Position numbers and translations under genes: made by a program. From assembly GCF_000002235.5 (NCBI RefSeq), contig NW_022145609.1, positions 32,775,301 through 32,839,300 of the forward strand: 64,000 nt of DNA, written 5' to 3'. Shown here piece after piece: positions 1-13,000 of this stretch; position 1 is the stretch's first letter; every line of letters begins with the position of its first letter. The notes beneath the pieces are model-generated. The model ran no database searches and had not been told where the DNA came from. It saw only the letters and a program-made list of their open reading frames with translations. This stretch comes from Strongylocentrotus purpuratus. Its lineage: Eukaryota; Echinodermata; Echinoidea; Camarodonta; Strongylocentrotidae.

Positions 1-882
1 TTTATGGATATTTCAGCCGTCTATAAACTGATTTTGATCAAACAATGATGATTTTGTCATTTAAATTGTATGTTCTTTCAAATTTGACAGTCAGTTTTTC
101 ATTATCTCACAAAAAAATATTTTGTGTAGCGTCCTTTGCAACAGAACTCAAATATCCCTTTAAGTAATCACGTGACTACTATCCGATACTTAACAGTCAC
201 TCACTTTCGATATTAGTGTGTGTTTGGTCGAATGGTTTAAGTGATTGTTTTACAAGATAGTAAATAGTCGATTTTGTATAGCGCTTACGTTTCTAAGCGC
301 TTTCCACTTTGATCATTTACGCCGGTCCATGGACACAATATACACACAACACACTCACAAACTCATACACAAAGATCGTTTAAACACTTTTTCATTTTAG
401 GTTTTACCTTATGAATTTTTTTTTGAGGCCGCCATCCTAGTCAAGCATCGCTTATAATTGCGGCCTCCTGCACTTTTTCAGCAGGTAGTTTGGATAATAC
501 TTTAAATTCATAATATTATGTTACAGAAATATTAAGTCTCGTTATTATAATTTATGTACATAATCTATATTTAAAAAAAAAAAGTTGACATGAAATTGTT
601 ATTTTTTGTATATTTTGTTTTATGATGTTCTTTGTTATTCAGTTATTATATTTGGAAAAATGCAGAAATAAAAATCAAAAAGAAATATTTAAATAATGTT
701 AATCTACACATAAAAGCGCACACGCTCCCCTCCCTAGGGAATATTCAATCCAGTCACCATTATACAAGCATACAAGTGCATACATGCCAATCAAACCACA
801 TGAAGATTCACAGCCCCAACCATCTAAAACTTTGGTGGAGAGTGGCAAACGTGAATTCATGGGACTTGCCAAAGGACATCAG

Positions 883-954
883 CGCAGTGGAGGGACTCGA
901 ACCGCGAACCATGTGATCCACAATCCTGTGCCGTATCCATTAGACCACAACACA
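883..954 (-). pseudogene. tRNA-like SINE head, array unit 1
   Basis: Read on the minus strand this is a 72-nt tRNA-like sequence. It has a D-arm like GTCTAATGGATACGGC, an anticodon loop TTGTGGA (GTG, His-like) and a T-loop GGTTCGAGTCC. The acceptor arms pair at about six of seven positions if GU pairs are allowed, but the anticodon and T stems are mismatched, so it is not a working tRNA. The sequence to its left (804-880, GTGGAGAGTGGCAAACGTG) matches the body of a SINE found elsewhere in the window, so this is the head of a minus-strand SINE. Confidence 0.6.
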
Positions 955-1596
955 TCTACCTTTCTTATGTATTAGGGCATGTGCTACTTCGTATCTTGCA
1001 CTATGCATAGTAATAACGCCTTGATCTTTGTACCATGAAACATACCAAACATAATATGTTTACATTATTCGATCATTCTTATCGAATGCATGATTATTTA
1101 TCATGAACAAATATTGAATATGATACGAACACGATACAGCTCGTCTATGCACCTGAAGCACATCTTCGTTGCTACTATGACGACAAACATGTCATGTTTG
1201 ATTTGCCTAAAACTTACGTTCGTTTTGTCATCTTCAATTTTAGTTTTTCTGTTATGTTTATATAAAGCATAGCAAACTTGTACATGTTATTGCAATCGGT
1301 GAATAGTCTTCGTGGCTGCTGCAAATCTTTTTAATTTTCCAGTTTATTAGCAAGCAAATGAAATGTTAGAATCTATACAAAATTCATGAAGTTCTTAGAT
1401 CTAAATTATGTTTTCTTTTCTCGTTTATTTGCTTTGAAAGTTTGTATCGTACTCCAAGAGATATGATCCAATGATTTCATAGAGGGGTAAATAGATAGAA
1501 AGAGAGACATAGAGGGAGACATAGTCTGGAAAGAGAGGGTACGGAATAGTTTGAAAGGTATTAGAAGAGTGCGTATATGTGACAACATAATTAAAG

Positions 1597-1622
1597 GTAG
1601 AGAGAGAGAGAGAGAGAGAGAT
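1597..1622. repeat. GA microsatellite
   Basis: Run of AG dinucleotides inside the array unit, embedded in wider purine-rich DNA (1490-1655). It recurs at about 3935-3960. The last unit diverges before reaching it. Confidence 0.85.
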
Positions 1623-3220
1623 AGAGGGAGGGGATTGAGAAAAGAAAGGAAGGGCTTTAAATTGTTTTTCAATTTTCAGGAAGATTTGATGAAATTGACA
1701 TAGATGTCCGTTAATCGCTTACATATAAAAGTGAGTACTGGTGGTTAGATTATTCGCCGCTAAGAAAGAAACTGTTAACAAAAACTGTACATTGGATAAA
1801 AGTTGAAGTAGGCCTACACATTGATGTTATGGAATAACCGAAAGTCACATACACTGTAAAAAACAATGGGAACATGGGACTACACACAAACGTTGACAGT
1901 ACTCAACCTTCTTTTCAATATACAATCATTCCTATATATTCAACTCCTTTCTAGAAAACTATTATTAAAGGAATAGTTGGGTTCTGTTTTCAGAGTACAG
2001 AGTTTCAAAGTACATGGTTATTGCTCTTTTTCTTATCTATGACATTTCTAGTGCTCTTTTAGGACCTAAAATTGCTAAGAGGGTAATTTTAGACCCCAAA
2101 ATGTGTGATATTTAGCCAATACGATCATACCAATTCAGCTCCACTTAACAAAAAATACGGTGACCGTTATTATAATAGCATACGTAATATAACCAACACG
2201 AAAAAGCCACCTAAAAGCCAACATCGGCATTGGCTGAAATACAACGCAATAGGCGCTATTTTTTCTTCAACGGCTTACAACGGCTGGTTTAAATTATCAA
2301 ATATTTGTGGTCGTACACAAGTATTAGAAATCGTTATATTTATGGATATTTCAGCCGTCTATAAACTGATTTTGATCAAACAATGATGATTTTGTCATTT
2401 AAATTGTATGTTCTTTCAAATTTGACAGTCAGTTTTTCATTATCTCACAAAAAAATATTTTGTGTAGCGTCCTTTGCAACAAAACTCAAATATCCCTTTA
2501 AGTAATCACGTGACTACTATCCGATACTTAACAGTCACTCACTTTCGATATTAGTGTGTGTTTGGTCGAATGGTTTAAGTGATTGTTTTACAAGATAGTA
2601 AATAGTCGATTTTGTATAGCGCTTACGTTTCTAAGCGCTTTCCACTTTGATCATTTACGCCGGTCCATGGACACAATATACACACAACACACTCACAAAC
2701 TCATACACAAAGATCGTTTAAACACTTTTTCATTTTAGGTTTTACCTTATGAATTTTTTTTTGAGGCCGCCATCCTAGTCAAGCATCGCTTATAATTGCG
2801 GCCTCCTGCACTTTTTCAGCAGGTAGTTTGGATAATACTTTAAATTCATAATATTATGTTACAGAAATATTAAGTCTCGTTATTATAATTTATGTACATA
2901 ATCTATATTTAAAAAAAAAAAGTTGACATGAAATTGTTATTTTTTGTATATTTTGTTTTATGATGTTCTTTGTTATTCAGTTATTATATTTGGAAAAATG
3001 CAGAAATAAAAATCAAAAAGAAATATTTAAATAATGTTAATCTACACATAAAAGCGCACACGCTCCCCTCCCTAGGGAATATTCAATCCAGTCACCATTA
3101 TACAAGCATACAAGTGCATACATGCCAATCAAACCACATGAAGATTCACAGCCCCAACCATCTAAAACTTTGGTGGAGAGTGGCAAACGTGAATTCATGG
3201 GACTTGCCAAAGGACATCAG

Positions 3221-3292
3221 CGCAGTGGAGGGACTCGAACCGCGAACCATGTGATCCACAATCCTGTGCCGTATCCATTAGACCACAACACA
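3221..3292 (-). pseudogene. tRNA-like SINE head, array unit 2
   Basis: Same 72-nt degenerate tRNA-like sequence as in the first unit, 2,338 bp further on and with no visible change. It is carried by the tandem array and is not an independent insertion. Confidence 0.6.
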
Positions 3293-5558
3293 TCTACCTT
3301 TCTTATGTATTAGGGCATGTGCTACTTCGTATCTTGCACTATGCATAGTAATAACGCCTTGATCTTTGTACCATGAAACATACCAAACATAATATGTTTA
3401 CATTATTCGATCATTCTTATCGAATGCATGATTATTTATCATGAACAAATATTGAATATGATACGAACACGATACAGCTCGTCTATGCACCTGAAGCACA
3501 TCTTCGTTGCTACTATGACGACAAACATGTCATGTTTGATTTGCCTAAAACTTACGTTCGTTTTGTCATCTTCAATTTTAGTTTTTCTGTTATGTTTATA
3601 TAAAGCATAGCAAACTTGTACATGTTATTGCAATCGGTGAATAGTCTTCGTGGCTGCTGCAAATCTTTTTAATTTTCCAGTTTATTAGCAAGCAAATGAA
3701 ATGTTAGAATCTATACAAAATTCATGAAGTTCTTAGATCTAAATTATGTTTTCTTTTCTCGTTTATTTGCTTTGAAAGTTTGTATCGTACTCCAAGAGAT
3801 ATGATCCAATGATTTCATAGAGGGGTAAATAGATAGAAAGAGAGACATAGAGGGAGACATAGTCTGGAAAGAGAGGGTACGGAATAGTTTGAAAGGTATT
3901 AGAAGAGTGCGTATATGTGACAACATAATTAAAGGTAGAGAGAGAGAGAGAGAGAGAGATAGAGGGAGGGGATTGAGAAAAGAAAGGAAGGGCTTTAAAT
4001 TGTTTTTCAATTTTCAGGAAGATTTGATGAAATTGACATAGATGTCCGTTAATCGCTTACATATAAAAGTGAGTACTGGTGGTTAGATTATTCGCCGCTA
4101 AGAAAGAAACTGTTAACAAAAACTGTACATTGGATAAAAGTTGAAGTAGGCCTACACATTGATGTTATGGAATAACCGAAAGTCACATACACTGTAAAAA
4201 ACAATGGGAACATGGGACTACACACAAACGTTGACAGTACTCAACCTTCTTTTCAATATACAATCATTCCTATATATTCAACTCCTTTCTAGAAATCTAT
4301 TATTAAAGGAATAGTTGAGTTCTGTTTTCAGAGTACAGAGTTTCAAAGTACATGGTTATTGCTCTTTTTCTTATCTATGACATTTCTAGTGCTCTTTTAG
4401 GACCTAAAATTGCTAAGAGGGTAATTTTAGACCCCAAAATGTGTGATATTTAGCCAATACGATCATACCAATTCAGCTCCACTTAACAAAAAATACGGTG
4501 ACCGTTATTATAATAGCATACGTAATATAACCAACACGAAAAAGCCACCTAAAAGCCAACATCGGCATTGGCTGAAATACAACGCAATAGGCGCTATTTT
4601 TTCTTCAACGGCTTACAACGGCTGGTTTAAATTATCAAATATTTGTGGTCGTACACAAGTATTAGAAATCGTTATATTTATGGATATTTCAGCCGTCTAT
4701 AAACTGATTTTGATCAAACAATGATGATTTTGTCATTTAAATTGTATGTTCTTTCAAATTTGACAGTCAGTTTTTCATTATCTCACAAAACAATATTTTG
4801 TGTAGCGTCCTTTGCAACAAAACTCAAATATCCCTTTAAGTAATCACGTGACTACTATCCGATACTTAACAGTCACTCACTTTCGATATTAGTGTGTGTT
4901 TGGTCGAATGGTTTAAGTGATTGTTTTACAAGATAGTAAATAGTCGATTTTGTATAGCGCTTACGTTTCTAAGCGCTTTCCACTTTGATCATTTACGCCG
5001 GTCCATGGACACAATATACACACAACACACTCACAAACTCATACACAAAGATCGTTTAAACACTTTTTCATTTTAGGTTTTACCTTATGAATTTTTTTTT
5101 GAGGCCGCCATCCTAGTCAAGCATCGCTTATAATTGCGGCCTCCTGCACTTTTTCAGCAGGTAGTTTGGATAATACTTTAAATTCATAATATTATGTTAC
5201 AGAAATATTAAGTCTCGTTATTATAATTTATGTACATAATCTATATTTAAAAAAAAAAAGTTGACATGAAATTGTTATTTTTTGTATATTTTGTTTTATG
5301 ATGTTCTTTGTTATTCAGTTATTATATTTGGAAAAATGCAGAAATAAAAATCAAAAAGAAATATTTAAATAATGTTAATCTACACATAAAAGCGCACACG
5401 CTCCCCTCCCTAGGGAATATTCAATCCAGTCACCATTATACAAGCATACAAGTGCATACATGCCAATCAAACCACATGAAGATTCACAGCCCCAACCATC
5501 TAAAACTTTGGTGGAGAGTGGCAAACGTGAATTCATGGGACTTGCCAAAGGACATCAG

Positions 5559-5630
5559 TGCAGTGGAGGGACTCGAACCGCGAACCATGTGATCCACAAT
5601 CCTGTGCCGTATCCATTAGACCACAACACA
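5559..5630 (-). pseudogene. tRNA-like SINE head, array unit 3
   Basis: Third copy of the degenerate tRNA-like sequence. It carries one substitution in the acceptor region relative to the first two copies. Its spacing of 2,338 bp shows that it was copied with the array unit. Confidence 0.6.
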
Positions 5631-6154
5631 TCTACCTTTCTTATGTATTAGGGCATGTGCTACTTCATATCTTGCACTATGCATATTAATAACGCCTTGA
5701 TCTTTGTACCATGAAACATACCAAACATAATATGTTTACATTATTCGATCATTCTTATCGAATGCATGATTATTTATCATGAACAAATATTGAATATGAT
5801 ACGAACACGATACAGCTCGTCTATGCACCTGAAGCACATCTTCGTTGCTACTATGACGACAAACATGTCATGTTTGATTTGCCTAAAACTTACGTTCGTT
5901 TTGTCATCTTCAATTTTAGTTTTCTGTTATGTTTATATAAAGCATAGCAAACTTGTACATGTTATTGCAATCGGTGAATAGTCTTCGTGGCTGCTGCAAA
6001 TCTTTTTAATTTTCCAGTTTATTAGCAAGCAAATGAAATGTTAGAATCTATACAAAATTCATGAAGTTCTTAGATCTAAATTATGTTTTCTTTTCTCGTT
6101 TATTTGCTTTGAAAGTTTGTATCGTACTCCAAGAGATATGATCCAATGATTTCA

Positions 6155-6757
6155 TTTCTAAGATGGCGCTCAGAGGGAATTTCCTGAATGCAATGTCCAT
6201 TATTATAAAAATACTGGAAATGAACATTAAGTCCAAATGAAATTTGTACATGTTTTAGAAACACTTAACGCTAAACATGTACGACTTTGGTAAAAAGAAT
6301 ATAAAAATATCACAAGATACACAGTAATTTAAAAGAGATTCTTGGATATTCGTTTTCTATTGCCGTGTCAGTTGGCCTTCATGCGTGCGGGTGTGCAAGA
6401 GGGTGTGTTTGTGTTGGCATGGATATGGAGAGAAATAGAGAGAGTGAGAGAAAGGGAGAGAGAGAGAGAGAGAGAGAGAAAGGGAGAGAGAGAGATAGAA
6501 AGAAAGAAAGGGGAGCTATATTTATATCTTCCAAAATACAGGTTAATATTGACTTTTTTTTGTTGCTTTACTGGTTTGGTTGATTTCTTCATATAATATG
6601 TGTTCGACATTGACCACTTCGATTCTCGAGGAGAGAAAAAAAAAAGAACGACGAAAGAGAAGAAAAAAATGAAGAAACAAACATTTGCTTCAAAAAAAGG
6701 AAACACTACGTACTACGTGTATATGAATAATCATTTGATACTTCTTTCATCCTGCAG
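6155..6757 (+). other. Intron or flank upstream of gene A exon for Ig1
   Basis: No coding sequence seen. It holds a GA-rich microsatellite (6427-6510). The sequence is alignable with 44275-44858 upstream of the matching exon of gene B, which shows that it belongs to the duplicated gene block. It ends in a polypyrimidine stretch and a CAG acceptor. Confidence 0.6.
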
Positions 6758-7090
6758 CAAACATTCTGGATGTGACATGCATCAACTTCAGCCCCATCTA
6801 CGATACCAGCTCCTCAGCATCCTACGCCGCCATCTTGAATGGGGCTGACGTCACAAGCATGGTGTCCTTCCAGAGGTCGATATACTTGGATACGGGGGAC
6901 AGGCAGTCAACCTGGTGTTCGCTGGATGATGGTGCTGCAGCATGCGGGTTGCCTCCAGGATCGACGATTGACGTATCGGGAAGAGTTACTTTCCAAAATA
7001 CAGATCAAGATAAATTTGGTGTATACGGATGCCGAGCGGAGAGATACAACTGGACGACTGAGACGTCCACTATATTCATCAGAAATGATG
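6758..7090 (+). CDS. Gene A exon: Ig-like domain 1
   Basis: 333 bp, phase 1 to phase 1, acceptor CTGCAG, donor GTAAAC. Begins [10 protein letters not shown]. It has four or more cysteines (DVTC, STWC, AACG, YGCRAE), a YGCRAE motif typical of the Ig F strand (YxCxA) and an N-glycosylation site at NWT. About 92 percent identical to the gene B exon by eye. Confidence 0.85.
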
Positions 7091-10000
7091 GTAAACAAAA
7101 ATGTAAAATGATGATGATAACTATAATAATAATAAAACTTATATCTTGAGAAGCCAATTTTATTTATGTTATAAATATAAATTACCTTGAATATAATTGG
7201 TTAGTTTGTTACATGATAATATTCCTACAGCATTGTTACTTGTGGCTCATAAAATACTCAACTTGAATTATAGATGATGAAATCTGTTTTGTCGAATGGA
7301 CAGTTATGAAAAGGAGGTTTTGAAATTAAAAAAATGTTAGCTAAGCCTGTTTATAATAAGGGTATTCCTGGTAGTTTGTTCCATTTTGTTTATCTCAAAT
7401 ATCTTAAATCCTGGCTTTAGGAGATGGGGCATCATCAACGCCCTCCCTGTATTCTGAAATGTAGGGAGAATTTGGGTTTTGTTAATCATTAATTCAATAC
7501 CATCAGGGGTATCCTGTAGATAGTGCATATACACGTCAAGTATACATATAATAATTTGATATACTCTAAAAATATGCGCTACATTAAAGTGATGTACTTG
7601 CGATATATAATTGTTAAAATTGACTTACTGGAGACTAGATGAAATTAATTGTTATCTTATAAACTGTAAATGTCAATAGAAAACTACAATAAACAAAATT
7701 ATAAATACGATTAAAGCTCAATTAAAGGTACTATGTCCCATTTGCAGGACAAAAAAATGAAAAGGTTAAATTCCAACGGCATTTGAGAGATAATACTAAT
7801 TTAGAACTTCCCTAAAAAAAGTTGGGGCTTGAAAATGTCTTCAAGTGGGAAAATAATGACTATTAGTTGTCAAATCGACTATAGAGCTAATAAGTAATAG
7901 TCTTGATTTTCAGACCATTGTACCGAATGGTCATACGTTTTATGCTGCACAAAGATTCAATCAGTTTAATTTTGGCCATCACAAGAAGTGGGTTATTGAT
8001 GTAGACAAGTGCTCATGTACCCTTTACAGCTCATTTTATGTATGTTATTACCAAAGAAGAAAAAAGCCAGCTAGTCACTCAATAGTGTCTGACAGTGAAG
8101 TCTAGCAAGTAAACTGGTTTCCTTGCATACTTTAAATATTAGGACACTGTTAACGTTTAAATTTCACAGAAAGGAAATACATGACATATTCATAATTCCT
8201 GCAAAGTTCTACAGAATTTGATGTTGGCTGCAAAAGGGACATAGTACCTTTAAATGAATTCGCTTGAAATGTGTAAAACAAAATGAAATTCCTTCAACAA
8301 ATTTAACAATATAACAGGGAATCGTAGGAGATAAAACTTCAATGTTGATGTATTTTTTTTCTTCTTCTTCTTTTAGCTCATTTCACTCCTGATTACTTCA
8401 CGGTGACAGTAAGTCGCGATGAAGAGGTTCGTCTGGTAATGAATCCTGGATTATCTAGTGGAACTGGTTCACTCGTGTGGATATTAAATCACGAAGATGG
8501 TGGCCAAACTGACCTGTCCTCTAGTGTTTCTGGGGATGCTCTCTACATCAGTAGGGCTAAGAAAGCGGACCATGCTGGTGTTCACCATTACTACTATTCT
8601 GACGATCCAGATAAAGGAGGACTAGTGAAGCTTATCGTTAGAGGTAATCATGTATTTTTTGCATGTCTTCTAATGATCCAAAGACAATCAGAAAATGTTT
8701 TACCTGCCAATTATGTCAGTTGATTAAGAAATAATTTACAACAACTTGTAGGAAAGGTACAAACAAAGACATTTTTTGACTTGCAATCATCTTAAGATAT
8801 TTGTTTCTAGCCATTTGTGTTTACCAAATCCTATTTTATCAGGTAATCCGTCTTTAAAAAAGTTTTTTTTTGTGTACAGCTGTGCCCGACTTAGAGCTTT
8901 ATATATATATAATCATTGTATAATCCTACATGGTAAATGAGGTGGACGTCATAAAAATTTATAATGTTTCCCTAGACATAACCCTAAATTCAAAGCAATA
9001 TAAATAATTCAACTAATGACTTATGATTAAAACTTTTGTTTCTTGGGAGGCATTTAAGTTCCATTTGCCTGTAAACGTACGTAGAGGGCAAACAATTCTA
9101 ATGTTCAATCGTTAGCAGGACACGAATTTGTCCTGCCAATGACCATGTTTACTTAATGACTTTTTTTCACTTCATATGGCGGTCTAATGATGTAAATAAA
9201 TATATATTATGTGTATCACATCAAAATGTATCTATGTATACAAAAATAGATGTTTTCAATACTGATGTATTTTTTACAAAAGTTTATACCGAGTTAAAAT
9301 CTTAAAAGATTGAATTGATTTGTAGTTTTGAACTGAACTAAAAATGAGCCTTTGATGTAAAAAAAAAATTGTCTTTGATATTTTCGTCATGATTTTCATC
9401 GTCATTTAAGAGAGTAGAATATGAAAGATTGTCATTCTGTAAAGTGCATTAGGTGTGAACTTCTGAGGAGGAATTTTTTGCTTTTGTATACATCCTTTTT
9501 CTGACCGTATTAACGATATCTCCACAATTATGTTTTTATTTTATTCTTTATTCTTGATCAATTATTCAATTTCGGGATGCAGGCATAATATCTACACGAC
9601 GATTATGAATTTTATTTTAATGGTTACAGCTTGTCTTGATAACCTATGGGGACCTGTCTGCCAGTACACATGTCCTACATGCTACAACGGAGGAGTCTGT
9701 GATGATGTGAGTGGACGCTGTGTGTGTCCACCTGGCTTCAGTGGTGACCACTGCCAAATTGGTAAGTGCAGAATAGAATGGTGCTCTTCTACTCTCTGAT
9801 ATAATAATAAAAGAAGAAAAACATTGATATTAAATATAACAGTATAAAGAAAAATAAATAGAATGAATGATGGTGACGACAATAATGATAATAGTAATAG
9901 TAATATTTATTATAATAAAGATAATAATTATAATAATAGTAATAACGATGATAACAAATAATGATAAAACTGAGAAGAAGAAGAATGAGCAAAAGAAGAA

Positions 10001-13000
10001 GAAGAAGAAGAAGAAGAAGAAGAAGAAGAAGAAGAAGAGAAGAAGAAGAAGAAGAAGAAGAAGAAGAAAGAGGAGAAGAAGAAGCTGCTACTACTACTGA
10101 TAATGCTGCTGCTGGTACTACTGCTAAAACTACTACTACTGTTGCTACTACTGTTCAAAATTGTATACAGCATGTGAAGCTGGTAAGTTTGGACAGGGAT
10201 GTTCTGGATCTTGCACTAACCTTGAATCTGGTCGGACTGACTGCAGTGAAGCTGTGTTCTGTCTCCCGGATCCGTATGGATGTTCGTGTGCTGCAGGATG
10301 GACTGGGTTACAATGTGACCAAGGTAAGAGAGAACCAGATGACATGGCGATGTTTGCTTGGCATGCCGTAATCTAGGAACGTTTGCGTTATTTGGTCTAA
10401 TTTCACGTTTGTGTATAATATGTATGATACCTTAAAACATGATTAAGTATCAAAATGGTAATATATTCTAGTAAAACATCTGATGAGTATGATGCAAATT
10501 ATTAAAACAACAACAGCAGCAATATTAATAATAATAATTAGGATGATAACAACAACCTTGCAAGATATTGATCTACATTTTCCACACTCAACCCAGGTGA
10601 TATAAATGGGTACCTGGCAGGAATTAATTCCTTTAAAATGCTAGAGTGCCGGATGGCAGCCGTGCTAAAGCCAGGGTAATATTTGGGAGCGCCAGGAGTG
10701 TCACGTTTGACAGACATGAGCGCTATACAAGAACCCACTATTATTATTATTATTAATATTATTATTATGATAATAGTAATAATAATAATAATAATTAAAA
10801 TGCATTAACAATGATAATAATGATAATAAAAATAACAATGATATAGGCCTCATGATTAATATAATAATTATAATAATAATAATATTCATGATAATGATAA
10901 TATTAAATTATTCAAAAGAGCACATATCCACTACCATAACCATGCAAGGTGCTCAAGGCTTTCCAATATTCCCCCAGTACTGCATGGCTAGGCTACCAAT
11001 TTCGGTGCTCGAAACATGTAATGAATTATTTTCCCCATGTACCCATTAACAATTGAGTGATGATTGGCAAATGTAGATTAATGTCTTGCTAGAAGGAATT
11101 AGAGCCGGAAAGCAGCTTGAACCTATGTCCTTTGCATTTCCAGTCATTACGTAATTAAACCACTCGTCTTCGACAGCGCCGCACGATCAAGAAAATTACA
11201 AAAAGAAGACATAAACAGCTTAAATAATTACTGTTTGGCGTGGAGAGCCACTATGTCCCCCCCACAACCGCTACTGATCTTCTTTTCTTCTCGCTGGTTA
11301 TCTCTTGTATCTCCTTAAAGCATGTCCTGCTGGTTCGTACGGCGCAGGATGCACTCAGACATGTCACTGCGTCTCTACAGGATCATGCGACCTTCGTACG
11401 GGGGCCTGTTCTAGTGGGTGCGAAGATGGTTGGATTGGAGATCAATGCCAAGGTAAAGGATCATAAAGAAAGTGCTCAAAATGGAATTGTGACCGTGCCT
11501 AAGTTGTACTGATGAAGACTATTAAGAAATTGCATAAATTAATTAAATGTAATGGGGTAACCTAAAAGGCAGACGAGCAGAAGTTAGGGTCCTCAAGGTT
11601 TCAAATTTTTCGTACACTTTCTACAGTTTACAAAACAACAACAACAAACAAAAAGGTAACCCGCCGACTTTAAAATTCAGCAGTGGAGTTATATTATTCC
11701 TACCTATAAAAATGTTGAACAATTTGTATAGGTAGGCCGATATCATGAAATATATGTAAATCTTGTGGAAATCAATCAATTTCATCAAAATCAGTTAATT
11801 TTTCTTTTTTTATTCGGGTGGGGATGTAGAGGCGTGTTGAGGAAATACAGCAAGCAATTCTATTTACAAGAGAATACATGTTTTATTATAAAGTCTATTT
11901 TATGTTATTTTTTCAAATCAGAGCACTTGAAATGATTATGAACGAACTCGTGCTAAATCTAATATGATTATGTAGAAACCAAATATTGAAATTGTGTCCT
12001 TCTTTTAGGTCGTTTAGTAATCGCACGTAATTTCGCAAATATGGGGTAAAACCAGACGCGTACGCAGAGGGGGTTGGGGGGGGGGGGAGGGGAGGGGATG
12101 TGGGGTTAAATCCCCTCATTTTTTTTATCGTAAAAAAAAAAGGGGGGAGGGAAAAAATGAGTATACCCTCCCACCCCCCCCCCGACGATCTAATTTCCAG
12201 AGCAAAAAAAAAAAGGGGGGGAAGAGAGTGCTCTTACCCTCCCCCCCCCCCATACTTATTCAGCGGCTGGCTGGGTCGTTGCGAAATTTTCGGCGCGATT
12301 TTCAAATTTTAAAACACCCCCTTGAAAAATATCCTGCGTACGCCAATGGGTAAAACCATGCAACGCCAGGCTAATCAATATTTTCCTGTACATCCATTAC
12401 AATTTAAGACGTTTCTATTACGCAAATATTGTTACAGATTATATGGGAACACCTCCTTGACTATTCGAGTTGAGATATCATTGTGTACTTGAAAAATATT
12501 GTTATCTGGAGGACTACTTCGAGATTTCCCCCCCCCTTTTTTTTTTTTTTTTTTTACTGCAGTGACTATTTTGGACATCACAGCTATGTTAAGAGGAGGT
12601 GTCTATGATGCAACGGCTACCAATAATTTCCTCGGTATATTCATGATTGGGGATAGTACTGTAACCGGAGATCTTTCCTTGATGTATTACATCGGACGAG
12701 AAGTCGACACGGGACCAGGAGAGACTGGTCACGGAGCTTACTTTAAGGTTGATGGCGGAGTGAAAACACAAGAATGGGGAGACACAGGGCTGCCTCCAGG
12801 AACACAGTTTATTAAATATAACACCATGCAGCAGAACTCATTCAGAGCTAATATTAATAAAACGAGTGGCGGAGATGCACGTGTCGGTGCATACCAAATG
12901 TCCGTCGATTACAAGGGATGGACCGAGCGAAATCTCTTGCTGAACGAGCATCGTGGTGGTATGGTTGTTTGATGCATTTTACATGACTTGGTTTTTTGTG

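Larger units (their letters stand above)
1..6154. repeat. Tandem array of a 2,338-bp unit
   Basis: The same sequence recurs with an exact period of 2,338 bp: a partial unit (1-1479), then 1480-3817 and 3818-6154. Units differ by only a few substitutions (for example near 142, 2480 and 5576) and a one-base indel near 5920, so the amplification is very recent or is an assembly artefact. Each unit holds a degenerate tRNA-like SINE, a GA microsatellite (absent from the end of the last unit) and several short open frames with no coding signature. After 6154 the sequence changes to a flank that also follows the single related segment upstream of gene B (43652-44275), so 6154 is the ancestral right edge. 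The array continues past the left edge of the window. It probably lies in the first intron or promoter region of gene A. Confidence 0.92.

Noticed and set aside
1090-1272. Short open frame in each array unit with a counterpart at 43685-43900
   Set aside because: Similarity follows from the duplicated DNA; the C-terminal parts differ by a frameshift between units and no splice donor in the needed phase was seen, so it is not taken as a signal exon.
6368-6706. 112-residue minus-strand frame, serine/leucine-rich
   Set aside because: Produced by the GA microsatellite and A-rich DNA; no domain and not conserved in gene B.
9961-10371. Plus-strand frame rich in arginine, lysine and glutamate
   Set aside because: Translation of the AAG/AGA microsatellite; only its right edge overlaps the EGF2 exon, in the wrong frame.
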